The notes: a model not told the origin generated them from the sequence alone. 8,604 nt of DNA from an uncultured Collinsella sp. (GCA_959599615.1 CAUGKA010000076.1:1-8604), one strand, 5' to 3'. Positions 1 through 6,142 are shown, counted from the first letter of the stretch. Made by a program: numbers and translations.

Positions 1-255
1 TATTCTGCACGTCAGCCGCGTCGTAAGTACTGCCAGTTCTGCAAGGAGAACACTGAGTTCATCGACTATAAGGACACTCAGCTTCTCCGTAAGTACATGA
101 CCGACCGTGGCAAGATCAAGCCCCGTCGCGTCACTGGCGCTTGCACGCAGCATCAGCATGACATCGCCAACGCCATCAAGCGCGCCCGCGAGATGGCTCT
201 CCTGCCGTACACCGTCCCCGTGGTTTCCTCTCGTGGCAACCGCGACCGCGGCTAA
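1..255 (+). CDS. rpsR: 30S ribosomal protein S18, 5'-truncated by the window edge
   Basis: The first 84 visible codons, ending in TAA at 253-255, read as ribosomal protein S18, which binds the platform of the small subunit beside S6. The family core is clear: IDYKDTQLLRKY, then RGKIKPRRVTG, then IKRAREMALLPYTV near the C-terminus. Only a few N-terminal residues should be missing, since S18 is usually about 75-90 residues long. The protein carries a CQFC pair near its start and a Cys plus His in the later GACTQHQH segment. This is the arrangement of the zinc-binding C+ form of S18, as in many actinobacteria; the C- form has lost these residues. It lies 15 nt before rplI, matching the common rpsF-ssb-rpsR-rplI operon, whose first genes would be to the left. 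Confidence 0.96.
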   Translation, partial: YSARQPRRKYCQFCKENTEFIDYKDTQLLRKYMTDRGKIKPRRVTGACTQHQHDIANAIKRAREMALLPYTVPVVSSRGNRDRG

Positions 256-270
256 GAAGGGAGACGCATC

Positions 271-810
271 ATGAAGGTTATTCTTCTCGATGAGATCAAG
301 GGCAAGGGCGGCGAGGGTGACGTCGTAGAGGTCGCTCAGGGTTACGCTGAGAACTTCCTGTTCCCCAAGAAGCTCGCTGTTGCCGCCACCAAGGGCAACC
401 TCAAGCAGCTTGACGAGCGTCGCAACAACATCGCCAAGCGCGAGGCCGTCCGTCTGGCTACCGCCAACGAGACCAAGGCTGCCTTCGAGGGCAAGCAGGT
501 CACCGTTGACGTCAAGGTCGGCGACGAGGGCATCCTCTTTGGCTCCGTTACCGCCGCTATGATCGCTGACGCCATCAAGGATCAGCTCGGTATGGACATC
601 GACCGCAAGCGCGTCGAGCTCGGTAAGCCCATCAAGGTTGCCGGTGCCCACACCGTCGCTATCTCGCTGTACCGCGAGATCAAGGCCGAGGTTGTCGTTC
701 TCGTCGGCGTTACCGCCGAGGAGCTCGCTGCCGAGGCTGAGGTTGAGGAGACCGCTGAGGTCGCCGAGGCTGAGACCGCCGAGGTCGAGACCGAGGCTGC
801 TGCCGAGTAG
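271..810 (+). CDS. rplI: 50S ribosomal protein L9 with an acidic C-terminal tail
   Basis: This 179-residue protein is ribosomal protein L9, a two-domain protein that binds 23S rRNA near the L1 stalk and helps maintain reading frame. The N-terminal RNA-binding domain (about 1-50) shows the family pattern GKGGEGDVVEVAQGYAENFL, followed by FPKKLA. A long charged connecting helix (about 41-74) leads to the C-terminal domain (about 75-148), which contains LFGSVT and the IKVAGAHTVAISLY stretch. Typical L9 is about 148-150 residues, so residues 150-179 are an extra tail made almost only of Glu, Ala, Val and Thr. The ATG at 271 is preceded by AGGGAG at 258-263, 7 nt away. The gene follows rpsR closely and is followed by an intrinsic terminator at 841-880, so it is probably the last gene of its operon. 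Confidence 0.97.
   Translation: MKVILLDEIKGKGGEGDVVEVAQGYAENFLFPKKLAVAATKGNLKQLDERRNNIAKREAVRLATANETKAAFEGKQVTVDVKVGDEGILFGSVTAAMIADAIKDQLGMDIDRKRVELGKPIKVAGAHTVAISLYREIKAEVVVLVGVTAEELAAEAEVEETAEVAEAETAEVETEAAAE
748..795 (+). repeat. 24-bp imperfect tandem repeat coding the L9 tail
   Basis: Two 24-bp units (748-771 and 772-795) encode ETAEVAEA followed by ETAEVETE. The first 16 bases of the units differ at one position (GAGACCGCTGAGGTCG against GAGACCGCCGAGGTCG). The repeat lies entirely in the non-conserved acidic extension of L9, so copy number could vary between strains without touching the ribosome-binding domains. That consequence is an inference. Confidence 0.6.
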
Positions 811-840
811 CATTTGCTACAACGCAACAATCTTGTTCTA

Positions 841-880
841 AGAAGGGCGCTCTGGGAGACCAGGGCGCCCTTTTATTTTT
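841..880 (+). terminator. Rho-independent terminator after rplI
   Basis: An 11-bp stem pairs 845-855 (GGGCGCTCTGG) with 860-870 (CCAGGGCGCCC), with one G-T wobble and a GAGA tetraloop of the GNRA type. It is followed by a T-rich tract at 871-880 (TTTTATTTTT). A-T pairs just below the stem can extend it. It lies 30 nt after the rplI stop and should end the ribosomal protein transcript before dnaB. Confidence 0.93.
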
Positions 881-992
881 TGCGCTGGGCGAGTGTCGTA
901 GCAGTCATTGAAATGTGGCCCCGTGTATGGGACCGTTCATCCGTTTGGTTCGGTGATGATTGCCAAGGCGCGGCTCGATTTATAGCCTCGGC

Positions 993-1001
993 TGATACTA
1001 T
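993..1001 (+). promoter_or_regulatory. Possible extended -10 promoter for dnaB
   Basis: The 154-base gap between the rplI terminator and dnaB (881-1034) has no convincing gene. It does contain TG-A-TACTAT, an extended -10 element with 4 of 6 matches to TATAAT. Transcription would begin near 1008, leaving a short leader before dnaB. No good -35 hexamer lies 16-18 bp upstream, which is tolerable for an extended -10 promoter but makes the call weak. The strong terminator upstream means dnaB needs some promoter in this gap. Confidence 0.35.
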
Positions 1002-1024
1002 GGATGCTCGCAAGCGATATGAAT

Positions 1025-1029
1025 GAGGA
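1025..1029 (+). promoter_or_regulatory. Ribosome binding site that selects the dnaB start
   Basis: Three in-frame ATGs stand at 1023, 1029 and 1035. The only Shine-Dalgarno-like sequence nearby is GAGGA at 1025-1029. It overlaps the first two ATGs and sits 5 nt before the third. The ATG at 1035 is therefore the best start. Confidence 0.65.
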
Positions 1030-1034
1030 TGCTC

Positions 1035-2426
1035 ATGGCATATGACGATAGGGAGACGGGGCTGACGGTCGAGGACCGTGGCTCCAAGTTGGGTCTCCCC
1101 CAAAACCAAGATGCAGAGGCCAACGTACTGGCCGCTATGCTGCTATCGCCCGAGGTGGTCGAAGAGGCCCAAGTCGAGCTGCAGCCCGATGACTTCTACC
1201 GGCCCATTCATAAGACCATCTATACCGCGATGGTCGACATGTACAACAGCCGCATCCCCATCGACTCCATCTCGCTGATCGATTACCTGCGAAGCATCAA
1301 CAAGCTCGATGCTGTGGGCGGCGAGGCGTACATTTTGGAGCTGATGGGCCAGACCCTGTCGCTCGTCAATTGGCAACACCATGCCGCCATCGTGCGCCGC
1401 GACTCGATGCTGCGCGAGCTGATCGGCGCCACCAACGAGATTAACGCGCTGGCCTATAACGCCCCCACTGACACCAAGGAGGTCGTGGAGCTGGCCGAGA
1501 GCAAACTGCTCAAGGTCACGGCCCGCGAGGTTAAGTCGAGCTACAAGACGCTGACCGAGTTTATGGTCGAGGCCTATAACGAGGCCGAGGAAGTGTGCAA
1601 GGCCGGTGGCCAGGCCGCGGGCGTGCCCACGGGCTTCCCGTCGCTCGACCGTATGCTCATGGGCTTCCGCGAGGGCCAGCTCATCATCATCGGCGCCCGC
1701 CCTGCCGTGGGTAAGACGTCGTTCGCCCTGAATCTGGCGCTCAACGCCGCTGCCGCGGGCTATACCGTCGGCTTCTTCTCGCTGGAGATGTCGGGCAAGG
1801 AAATTGCCCAGCGCCTGATTTGTGCCTATGCCATGATCTCGATCAGTGACTTCCGTATGGGCCGCATTAGCCCCGAGCAGTGGGCCAACATCAACGAGGC
1901 CACGCAGACCCTATCCAAGCTCGATATTCTGATTGACGATACGCCCGGCACCACGGTGACCGAGATTCGCGCCAAGAGCCGCCGCATGCTCCACAACAAG
2001 GAGAAGGCCATCATCATCCTGGACTACCTGCAGCTGGTGAGCCCTCCGCCGGGACGTCGTTCCGAGAGCCGTACCGTCGAGGTCTCGGAGATGTCGCGTG
2101 GTTTAAAGATCATGGCCAAGGAGCTCAAGATCCCGCTCATCGCGCTGTCGCAGCTGTCGCGTCAGGTCGAATCCCGTACCGGCAAGCGCCCGCAGCTGTC
2201 CGACCTGCGTGAATCGGGCTCCATCGAGCAAGACGCCGATATCGTTATGTTCTTGGACCGCTCTGCCGACGAGGCCGAGGCATCGCGCGATGACCGACCC
2301 GACGAGGGCGTTACGCGTATCGTCGTGGCCAAGAACCGTTCGGGCCCGATCGGCGACGTCGACCTGATGTTCCTGCCGGCATCCACCAAGTTCTATGAGC
2401 TTGATGGGGCGCATGCCGAGGAGTAG
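1035..2426 (+). CDS. dnaB: Replicative DNA helicase DnaB
   Basis: This 463-residue protein is the hexameric, ATP-driven 5'-3' helicase that unwinds DNA at the replication fork and recruits primase. The N-terminal domain begins PQNQDAEANVLAAML (about 22-36), the usual DnaB opening. The RecA-like C-terminal domain holds Walker A GARPAVGKTS (220-229), the catalytic Glu in FSLEMS (about 251), Walker B IIILDYLQL (about 326-334), the ALSQLSR motif (about 370-376) and DLRESGSIEQDADIV (about 390-404). A Lys/Arg pair in AKNRSGPIG (about 432-440) matches the inter-subunit finger region. Length and motifs are those of a normal complete DnaB, with no intein in the ATPase domain, a frequent intein site. 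The start at 1035 is set by GAGGA at 1025-1029; starting at 1023 would add four residues. The gene stands alone between the rplI terminator and the purA promoter. Confidence 0.97.
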   Translation: MAYDDRETGLTVEDRGSKLGLPQNQDAEANVLAAMLLSPEVVEEAQVELQPDDFYRPIHKTIYTAMVDMYNSRIPIDSISLIDYLRSINKLDAVGGEAYILELMGQTLSLVNWQHHAAIVRRDSMLRELIGATNEINALAYNAPTDTKEVVELAESKLLKVTAREVKSSYKTLTEFMVEAYNEAEEVCKAGGQAAGVPTGFPSLDRMLMGFREGQLIIIGARPAVGKTSFALNLALNAAAAGYTVGFFSLEMSGKEIAQRLICAYAMISISDFRMGRISPEQWANINEATQTLSKLDILIDDTPGTTVTEIRAKSRRMLHNKEKAIIILDYLQLVSPPPGRRSESRTVEVSEMSRGLKIMAKELKIPLIALSQLSRQVESRTGKRPQLSDLRESGSIEQDADIVMFLDRSADEAEASRDDRPDEGVTRIVVAKNRSGPIGDVDLMFLPASTKFYELDGAHAEE

Positions 2427-2453
2427 GACAGGCGCCCGTTGCACGGGTATACT
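2425..2453 (+). promoter_or_regulatory. Likely sigma-70-type promoter for purA
   Basis: AGGACA at 2425-2430 (4 of 6 matches to TTGACA) is separated by exactly 17 bp from TATACT at 2448-2453 (5 of 6 matches to TATAAT). Transcription would start near 2460, giving a leader of about 58 nt before the purA ATG. The -35 element begins inside the dnaB stop codon. The leader contains a short GCGCG/CGCGC hairpin possibility around 2473-2490, too small to call as a regulator. Confidence 0.6.
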
Positions 2454-2517
2454 GGGAATGTTTTGTGCTTCTGCGCGTTTGCAGCGCGCGGACAGTCCAT
2501 GAATGTGAGGAGTAAAC

Positions 2518-3804
2518 ATGCCGTCAACCGTTTTGGTCGGTGCCCAGTGGGGCGATGAGGGCAAGGGTAAGATCTGCGACCTGGTCGCCGGCGACTTTGA
2601 TGCCGTCGTGCGCTACTCGGGCGGCAACAACGCCGGCCACACCATCGTCGTCAACGGCAAGAAGTACGGCCTGCACCAGGTGCCCTCCGGCATCATGTAT
2701 TCCGACCACGTGTCGGTGATTGGTAACGGCTGCGTCGTCAACCCCAAGGTTGTCCTTGAGGAGATCGACATGTTCGAGGCCGACGGCATCACCACCAAGA
2801 ATCTCAAGATTAGCGGCAACGCGCATGTCATCATGCCGTACCACATCGATCTGGATGGCGCCTTTGAGCAGAAGCTCGGCAAGAAGAATATCGGTACCAC
2901 TAAGCGCGGCATCGGTCCGTGCTACCAGGACAAGATGGCCCGCATCGGCCTGCGTATGCAGGACATGCTGGATGAGGCGCTGTTCCGCGACAAGCTGGAG
3001 ACCGCTCTCGCCCGTGTGAACCCCGAGCTCGAGCTCATCTACAACCTGCCCGCCTACACCGTGGACCAGATTTGCGACGAGTACCTGCCCATGGCCGAGC
3101 GCCTGCGCCCCTACATCACCGAGACGAGCCTGCTGCTCAACAACATGATCGATGAGGGCAAGGATTTGCTGTTTGAGGGCGCCCAGGCGACGCTGCTCGA
3201 CATCGATCATGGCACCTATCCGTACGTGACGTCTTCTAACTGCACCGCCGGCGGCGCCATTACCGGTTCCGGCGTCGGCATGAAGAACGTCGACCGCGTG
3301 CTGGGCGTCATGAAGGCCTATATCACCCGCGTCGGTTCGGGCCCCATGCCCACCGAGCTTTCCTATGAGTCCGAGGCCGGCCACACGCTGACCGAGGAGG
3401 GCTACGAGTACGGCGTGACTACCGGTCGCCGTCGTCGCTGCGGCTGGTTTGACGGCCCTATCGCCAACTATGCCTCGCGCGTCAACGGCCTCACCGACAT
3501 CGCCCTGACCAAGCTCGACGTGCTTTCGGCCTTCGACACCATTAAGGTGTGCGTTGCCTATGACGTCGATGGCGAGCGTTACACGAGCGTGCCCGAGCAC
3601 CAGGTGCACTTTGAGCATGCCAAGCCCATCTACGAGGAGCTCCCTGGCTGGAAGTGCGACATCACCGGTTGCCGCAGCTTTGATGAGCTGCCGCAGGAGG
3701 CACAGGACTACGTGGCATTTATCGAGGATCTGGCACACACCCGTGTGACGTTTATCGGCGTCGGCGCCGGTCGCGAGCAGATTATCAATCGATTCTGGAA
3801 GTAA
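2518..3804 (+). CDS. purA: Adenylosuccinate synthetase
   Basis: This 428-residue cytoplasmic enzyme joins IMP and aspartate, using GTP, to form adenylosuccinate, the first committed step from IMP to AMP. The GTP-binding loop GAQWGDEGKGK is at 8-18, with the catalytic Asp at 13. NNAGHT at 37-42 contains the catalytic His41. TTKRGIGPCYQDK at 127-139 is the conserved IMP-binding segment. FEGAQATLLDIDHGTYPYVTS follows at about 219-239. TTGRRRRCGW at 301-310 is the aspartate/substrate loop, and TKLDVL at 331-336 recognises the guanine. Length is normal for the bacterial enzyme and all key residues are present. The ATG at 2518 has AGGAG about 5 nt upstream. It probably has its own promoter (2425-2453) and is followed by a hairpin region before purD, so the two purine genes may be only partly co-transcribed. 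Confidence 0.97.
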   Translation: MPSTVLVGAQWGDEGKGKICDLVAGDFDAVVRYSGGNNAGHTIVVNGKKYGLHQVPSGIMYSDHVSVIGNGCVVNPKVVLEEIDMFEADGITTKNLKISGNAHVIMPYHIDLDGAFEQKLGKKNIGTTKRGIGPCYQDKMARIGLRMQDMLDEALFRDKLETALARVNPELELIYNLPAYTVDQICDEYLPMAERLRPYITETSLLLNNMIDEGKDLLFEGAQATLLDIDHGTYPYVTSSNCTAGGAITGSGVGMKNVDRVLGVMKAYITRVGSGPMPTELSYESEAGHTLTEEGYEYGVTTGRRRRCGWFDGPIANYASRVNGLTDIALTKLDVLSAFDTIKVCVAYDVDGERYTSVPEHQVHFEHAKPIYEELPGWKCDITGCRSFDELPQEAQDYVAFIEDLAHTRVTFIGVGAGREQIINRFWK

Positions 3805-3824
3805 TCGGTTTATACGGTTATTGC

Positions 3825-3870
3825 GATATACCCCTTTGCAGCCCAGACGGGCGACCGAGGGGTATATTTG
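3825..3870 (+). terminator. Hairpin after purA, possible weak terminator or attenuator
   Basis: A perfect 10-bp stem pairs 3826-3835 (ATATACCCCT) with 3858-3867 (AGGGGTATAT). Its loop holds a second small hairpin, GCCC at 3841-3844 with GGGC at 3849-3852. The stem is followed only by TTG rather than a long T-run, so intrinsic termination would be weak. It lies 20 nt after the purA stop and 51 nt before the purD start. A roadblock, an mRNA-stabilising end or half of a switch are alternatives. Confidence 0.5.
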
Positions 3871-3881
3871 CTTGCAAAGGG
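3832..3881 (+). promoter_or_regulatory. Alternative stem that excludes the purA-purD hairpin
   Basis: A 9-bp perfect complement pairs 3832-3840 (CCCTTTGCA) with 3873-3881 (TGCAAAGGG). It uses bases 3832-3835, which also form the first hairpin, so the two stems cannot form together. This layout resembles an antiterminator/terminator pair, but with no obvious T-tract or ligand-binding core it is only a candidate. Confidence 0.35.
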
Positions 3882-3909
3882 CTCGCGTGGAGCGGGCCAT
3901 TCATCCATA

Positions 3910-3916
3910 GAGGAGG
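3910..3916 (+). promoter_or_regulatory. Strong ribosome binding site that fixes the TTG start of purD
   Basis: GAGGAGG at 3910-3916 is a near-complete Shine-Dalgarno sequence. It is 5 nt before the in-frame TTG at 3922. No in-frame ATG lies near the conserved N-terminus, so this site decides the start. It rejects the further TTG at 3868, which falls inside the intergenic hairpin. Confidence 0.8.
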
Positions 3917-3921
3917 CACCC

Positions 3922-5226
3922 TTGAAGGCGGACACTCAAACCATCGACATCCTGTTGTTGGGCAGCGGCGGCCGCGAGCATGCTCTGGCAGCCAAGCTCG
4001 CAGCATCACCGCGCGCCGGCAAGCTCTACATCGCGCCGGGTAACGGCGGCACCGCGAGCTGCGGCGAGAACGTTGTTCTCGACGACTGCGATCCTGCGGC
4101 CGTGGCGGCGTTTGCCCAGAGCCATGGATGCGGACTCGTGGTGATTGGCCCCGAGGCTCCGCTCGTGGCGGGCGTTGCCGACGCCGTCCGCGCGGCGGGC
4201 ATCCCCTGCTTTGGCCCGGGTGCCGAGGGCGCCCAGATGGAGGGCTCCAAGCTGTTCTCCAAGCAGCTCATGGAGCGTGCGGGCATTCCGACGGCAGCCT
4301 ATGGTTCGTTTACCGACGAGGCTTCGGCTCTCGCCTACGTGCGCGAGCAGGGCGCTCCGCTGGTCGTGAAGGCCGACGGCCTTGCCGCGGGCAAGGGCGT
4401 TATCGTGGCGACCGAACTTGAGCAGGCCGAGGAGGCCGTGCGCGAGTGCTTTGGCGGCACCTTTGGCGATGCCGGCAACACCGTGGTTATCGAGGAGATG
4501 CTCGTTGGTCCCGAGTGCTCACTGCTCGCCTTTACCGACGGCAAGACCGTGCGCCCTATGGCCACCTCGCAGGACCACAAGCGCGCCCTCGAGGGCGACA
4601 AGGGCCCCAACACCGGCGGCATGGGCGTCTACAGCCCGGTGCCCATCGTGACCGACGAGGAGCACGCCACCATGGTGGCGGTCATGGAGCAGACCGTGGC
4701 CGAGCTTGCTGCCGAGGGCATCGACTACCGCGGCTGCCTGTATGGCGGCTTTATGCTCACGCCTGCCGGCCCCAAGGTGCTGGAGTTCAATGCCCGCTTT
4801 GGCGACCCCGAGACGCAGGTCGTGCTGCCGCGCCTTAAGAACGACCTGGTTGAGGTCATGCTCGCCTGCGCCAACTGCGAGCTCGATCAGATTGAGCTCG
4901 ACTGGCGTGACGAGTGGGCTGTGGCCGTTGTCCTGACGAGCGCGGGCTATCCCGGCAGCTACGAGAAGGGCAAGGTCGTCACCGGTGTCGCCGACGCCGA
5001 GGCCATGGAGAACGTGACCGTGTACCACGCGGGCACCGCCGTGGTGGACGGCCAGCTCGTGACCAACGGCGGCCGCGTGCTTGCCGTGACCGCGCTGGGC
5101 GACACGTTCGAGAACGCTCGCAACCTTGCCTACGAGGCCTGCGAGAAGATTGATTTTGAAGGCAAGACCCTGCGCCACGACATCGGCCTGCGCGCACTGC
5201 GCGGCCGCGACGCCTGGGATGCCTAA
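3922..5226 (+). CDS. purD: Phosphoribosylamine-glycine ligase (GAR synthetase)
   Basis: This 434-residue ATP-grasp enzyme joins phosphoribosylamine and glycine with ATP to make glycinamide ribonucleotide, the second step of de novo purine synthesis. The N-terminal domain has the LLGSGGREHALA motif at about 12-23 and IAPGNGGT at 37-44. The ATP-grasp region includes VVKADGLAAGKGV at 148-160 and the QDHKRALEGDKGPNTGGMG segment at about 217-235. The family signature RFGDPETQ is at 292-299, followed by the C-terminal domain ending LRHDIGLRALRGRDAWDA. Length is close to the usual 420-430. Translation starts at TTG behind GAGGAGG (3910-3916). The Nudix gene follows after 21 nt with no terminator between, so the two are probably co-transcribed. 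No sign of fusion to purN or purM is present. Confidence 0.96.
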   Translation: MKADTQTIDILLLGSGGREHALAAKLAASPRAGKLYIAPGNGGTASCGENVVLDDCDPAAVAAFAQSHGCGLVVIGPEAPLVAGVADAVRAAGIPCFGPGAEGAQMEGSKLFSKQLMERAGIPTAAYGSFTDEASALAYVREQGAPLVVKADGLAAGKGVIVATELEQAEEAVRECFGGTFGDAGNTVVIEEMLVGPECSLLAFTDGKTVRPMATSQDHKRALEGDKGPNTGGMGVYSPVPIVTDEEHATMVAVMEQTVAELAAEGIDYRGCLYGGFMLTPAGPKVLEFNARFGDPETQVVLPRLKNDLVEVMLACANCELDQIELDWRDEWAVAVVLTSAGYPGSYEKGKVVTGVADAEAMENVTVYHAGTAVVDGQLVTNGGRVLAVTALGDTFENARNLAYEACEKIDFEGKTLRHDIGLRALRGRDAWDA

Positions 5227-5247
5227 AATCCGAGAGGAATGAGACGG

Positions 5248-5943
5248 ATGGACGAGAAGAACGAAGAGCTCGTGGATGCGCAGATCGTTGAAGAGGACAG
5301 CCGCATGTATGGGCACGCCGAGGGCGAGCCTGGCGGCGAGGTCGCTGACGAGCCGGCGCTGGTGCTGGGCGACGACGACCCGCACGATGCCGAGCTGCAC
5401 GAGAAGATTCTTTCGGAGGAGTGCGCCTGGAAGGGCAAGATCCTCGACGTCCACCGTCTTGAGGTTGAGCTGCCCAACGGTCGCCGCAGCGCCCGCGATA
5501 TCGTTCGCCATCCGGGTGCGGCGGCCGTTGTGGCGCTGACCGAGAGCGGCAAGATCGTACTGGTGCGTCAGTACCGCACCGCCATCGACCGCGTGACGGT
5601 CGAGATTCCCGCCGGCAAGCTCGATCCAGGCGAGGACCCGCTCGATTGCGCCAAACGCGAGCTGCATGAGGAGACGGGCTTTAGGGCAGGTCGCATTCGC
5701 TTTTTGACGTCGATTGTCACGTCCTGTGGTTTTTGCGATGAGATCATCCACATCTACTTGGCTACCAAGCTCGAGTTTGATGCGCCCAACCCCGATGATG
5801 ACGAGTTTGTCAACGTGGACCTGGTGCCGCTGCACGAGCTGATCGACGCCGTGCTCGACGGCAAGATCGAAGACGCCAAGACCGTCGTGGGCGCCTTGGC
5901 CTGCGATAGCATCGCGCACCGCTTGGGCGGAGCGGAGCTCTAG
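5248..5943 (+). CDS. Nudix hydrolase, ADP-ribose pyrophosphatase type
   Basis: This 231-residue protein matches the NudF-like ADP-ribose pyrophosphatase group, which splits ADP-ribose to AMP and ribose 5-phosphate. The core starts near EKILSEECAWKGKILDVHR (about 52-70). It continues through ELPNGRRSARDIVRHPGA, VLVRQYR and VEIPAGK. A perfect Nudix box (GX5EX7REUXEEXGU) spans 123-145 with metal ligands in RELHEE at 137-142. GFCDEIIHIYLA (161-172) and DDDEFVNV (183-190) also fit the family. Two oddities stand out. The TSPGF motif typical of this group reads TSCGF, with Cys160 in place of the Pro after the box that is associated with ADP-ribose preference. An acidic N-terminal extension of about 50 residues precedes the core. 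The ATG at 5248 is preferred because GAGAGGA at 5232-5238 directly abuts the alternative ATG at 5239. The exact substrate is uncertain. Confidence 0.9.
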   Translation: MDEKNEELVDAQIVEEDSRMYGHAEGEPGGEVADEPALVLGDDDPHDAELHEKILSEECAWKGKILDVHRLEVELPNGRRSARDIVRHPGAAAVVALTESGKIVLVRQYRTAIDRVTVEIPAGKLDPGEDPLDCAKRELHEETGFRAGRIRFLTSIVTSCGFCDEIIHIYLATKLEFDAPNPDDDEFVNVDLVPLHELIDAVLDGKIEDAKTVVGALACDSIAHRLGGAEL

Positions 5944-5971
5944 GTTACGCGGTTTTACCAAACCGCGTAAC
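5944..5971. repeat. Perfect 12-bp hairpin directly after the Nudix stop codon
   Basis: Bases 5944-5955 (GTTACGCGGTTT) are the exact reverse complement of 5960-5971 (AAACCGCGTAAC), with a TACC loop. The hairpin begins on the base after the TAG stop. No T-tract follows, so it is not a classical terminator on either strand. It could protect the mRNA 3' end or pause transcription. Confidence 0.75.
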
Positions 5972-5976
5972 GAGTC

Positions 5977-6095
5977 GACGCTGCAAACGCCCCTAAGCGG
6001 CAATCTGCCTTTCAATCGTCGCTCGCGTACCGAAGTACGCGTCGCTCCTCTTTCAAGGCACCTTGCTCGCTTAGGGACGTTTTCGCTGACGCTGC
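5977..6095. repeat. 98-nt nested inverted repeat flanked by an 8-bp direct repeat, MITE-like
   Basis: Between the Nudix and ABC genes, 5985-6082 folds as one long imperfect hairpin. AAACG 5985-5989 pairs with CGTTT 6078-6082. CCCTAAGCG 5991-5999 pairs with CGCTTAGGG 6068-6076. GCAA 6000-6003 pairs with TTGC 6063-6066, and TGCCTT 6006-6011 with AAGGCA 6055-6060. The apex pairs CGCGTAC 6024-6030 with GTACGCG 6035-6041 around a CGAA tetraloop. That is 24 bp of outer stem plus 7 bp at the tip. GACGCTGC occurs on both sides, at 5977-5984 touching the left arm and at 6088-6095, five bases beyond the right arm, like a target-site duplication. There is no coding capacity. It may be a miniature transposable element, a REP-like dispersed repeat or a structured RNA. 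Confidence 0.6.
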
Positions 6096-6142
6096 CAGAA
6101 CATCGGCGTTATGCTTGTTGGGACGCTTTGTTTTCAGCCTGA

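Noticed and set aside
908..929. TTGAAA (908-913) as a -35 element for dnaB
   Set aside because: No acceptable -10 hexamer lies 16-18 bp downstream. The nearest TA-rich sequence, TGTATG at 924-929, is only 10 bp away.
814..1026. Small plus-strand open frame of 70 codons in the rplI-dnaB gap
   Set aside because: It runs straight through the strong rplI terminator, has no Shine-Dalgarno sequence and shows no recognisable protein features.
1684..1725. Possible intein in the DnaB ATPase domain
   Set aside because: Walker A and all later motifs are contiguous and the protein length is normal, so no intein is present.
2524..3900. Long open frame of 458 codons on the minus strand across purA
   Set aside because: It is antisense to purA, whose conserved motifs are unmistakable. 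The translation is low-complexity and matches no family I recognise. Such open frames are expected opposite GC-rich genes.
3868..3921. Upstream TTG start for purD adding 18 residues
   Set aside because: It lies at the foot of the intergenic hairpin and has no usable Shine-Dalgarno sequence, whereas the TTG at 3922 has GAGGAGG at ideal spacing and gives a normal N-terminus.
4519..6015. Long open frame of 498 codons on the minus strand across purD and the Nudix gene
   Set aside because: It lies antisense to two well-supported genes, lacks recognisable domains and runs through the intergenic hairpin at 5944-5971. It is a composition artefact.
6018..6047. CRISPR-like direct repeats (CGTCGCTC twice)
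   Set aside because: There are only two 8-bp copies 15 bp apart, with no spacers of regular size and no cas genes; they belong to the nested inverted repeat.
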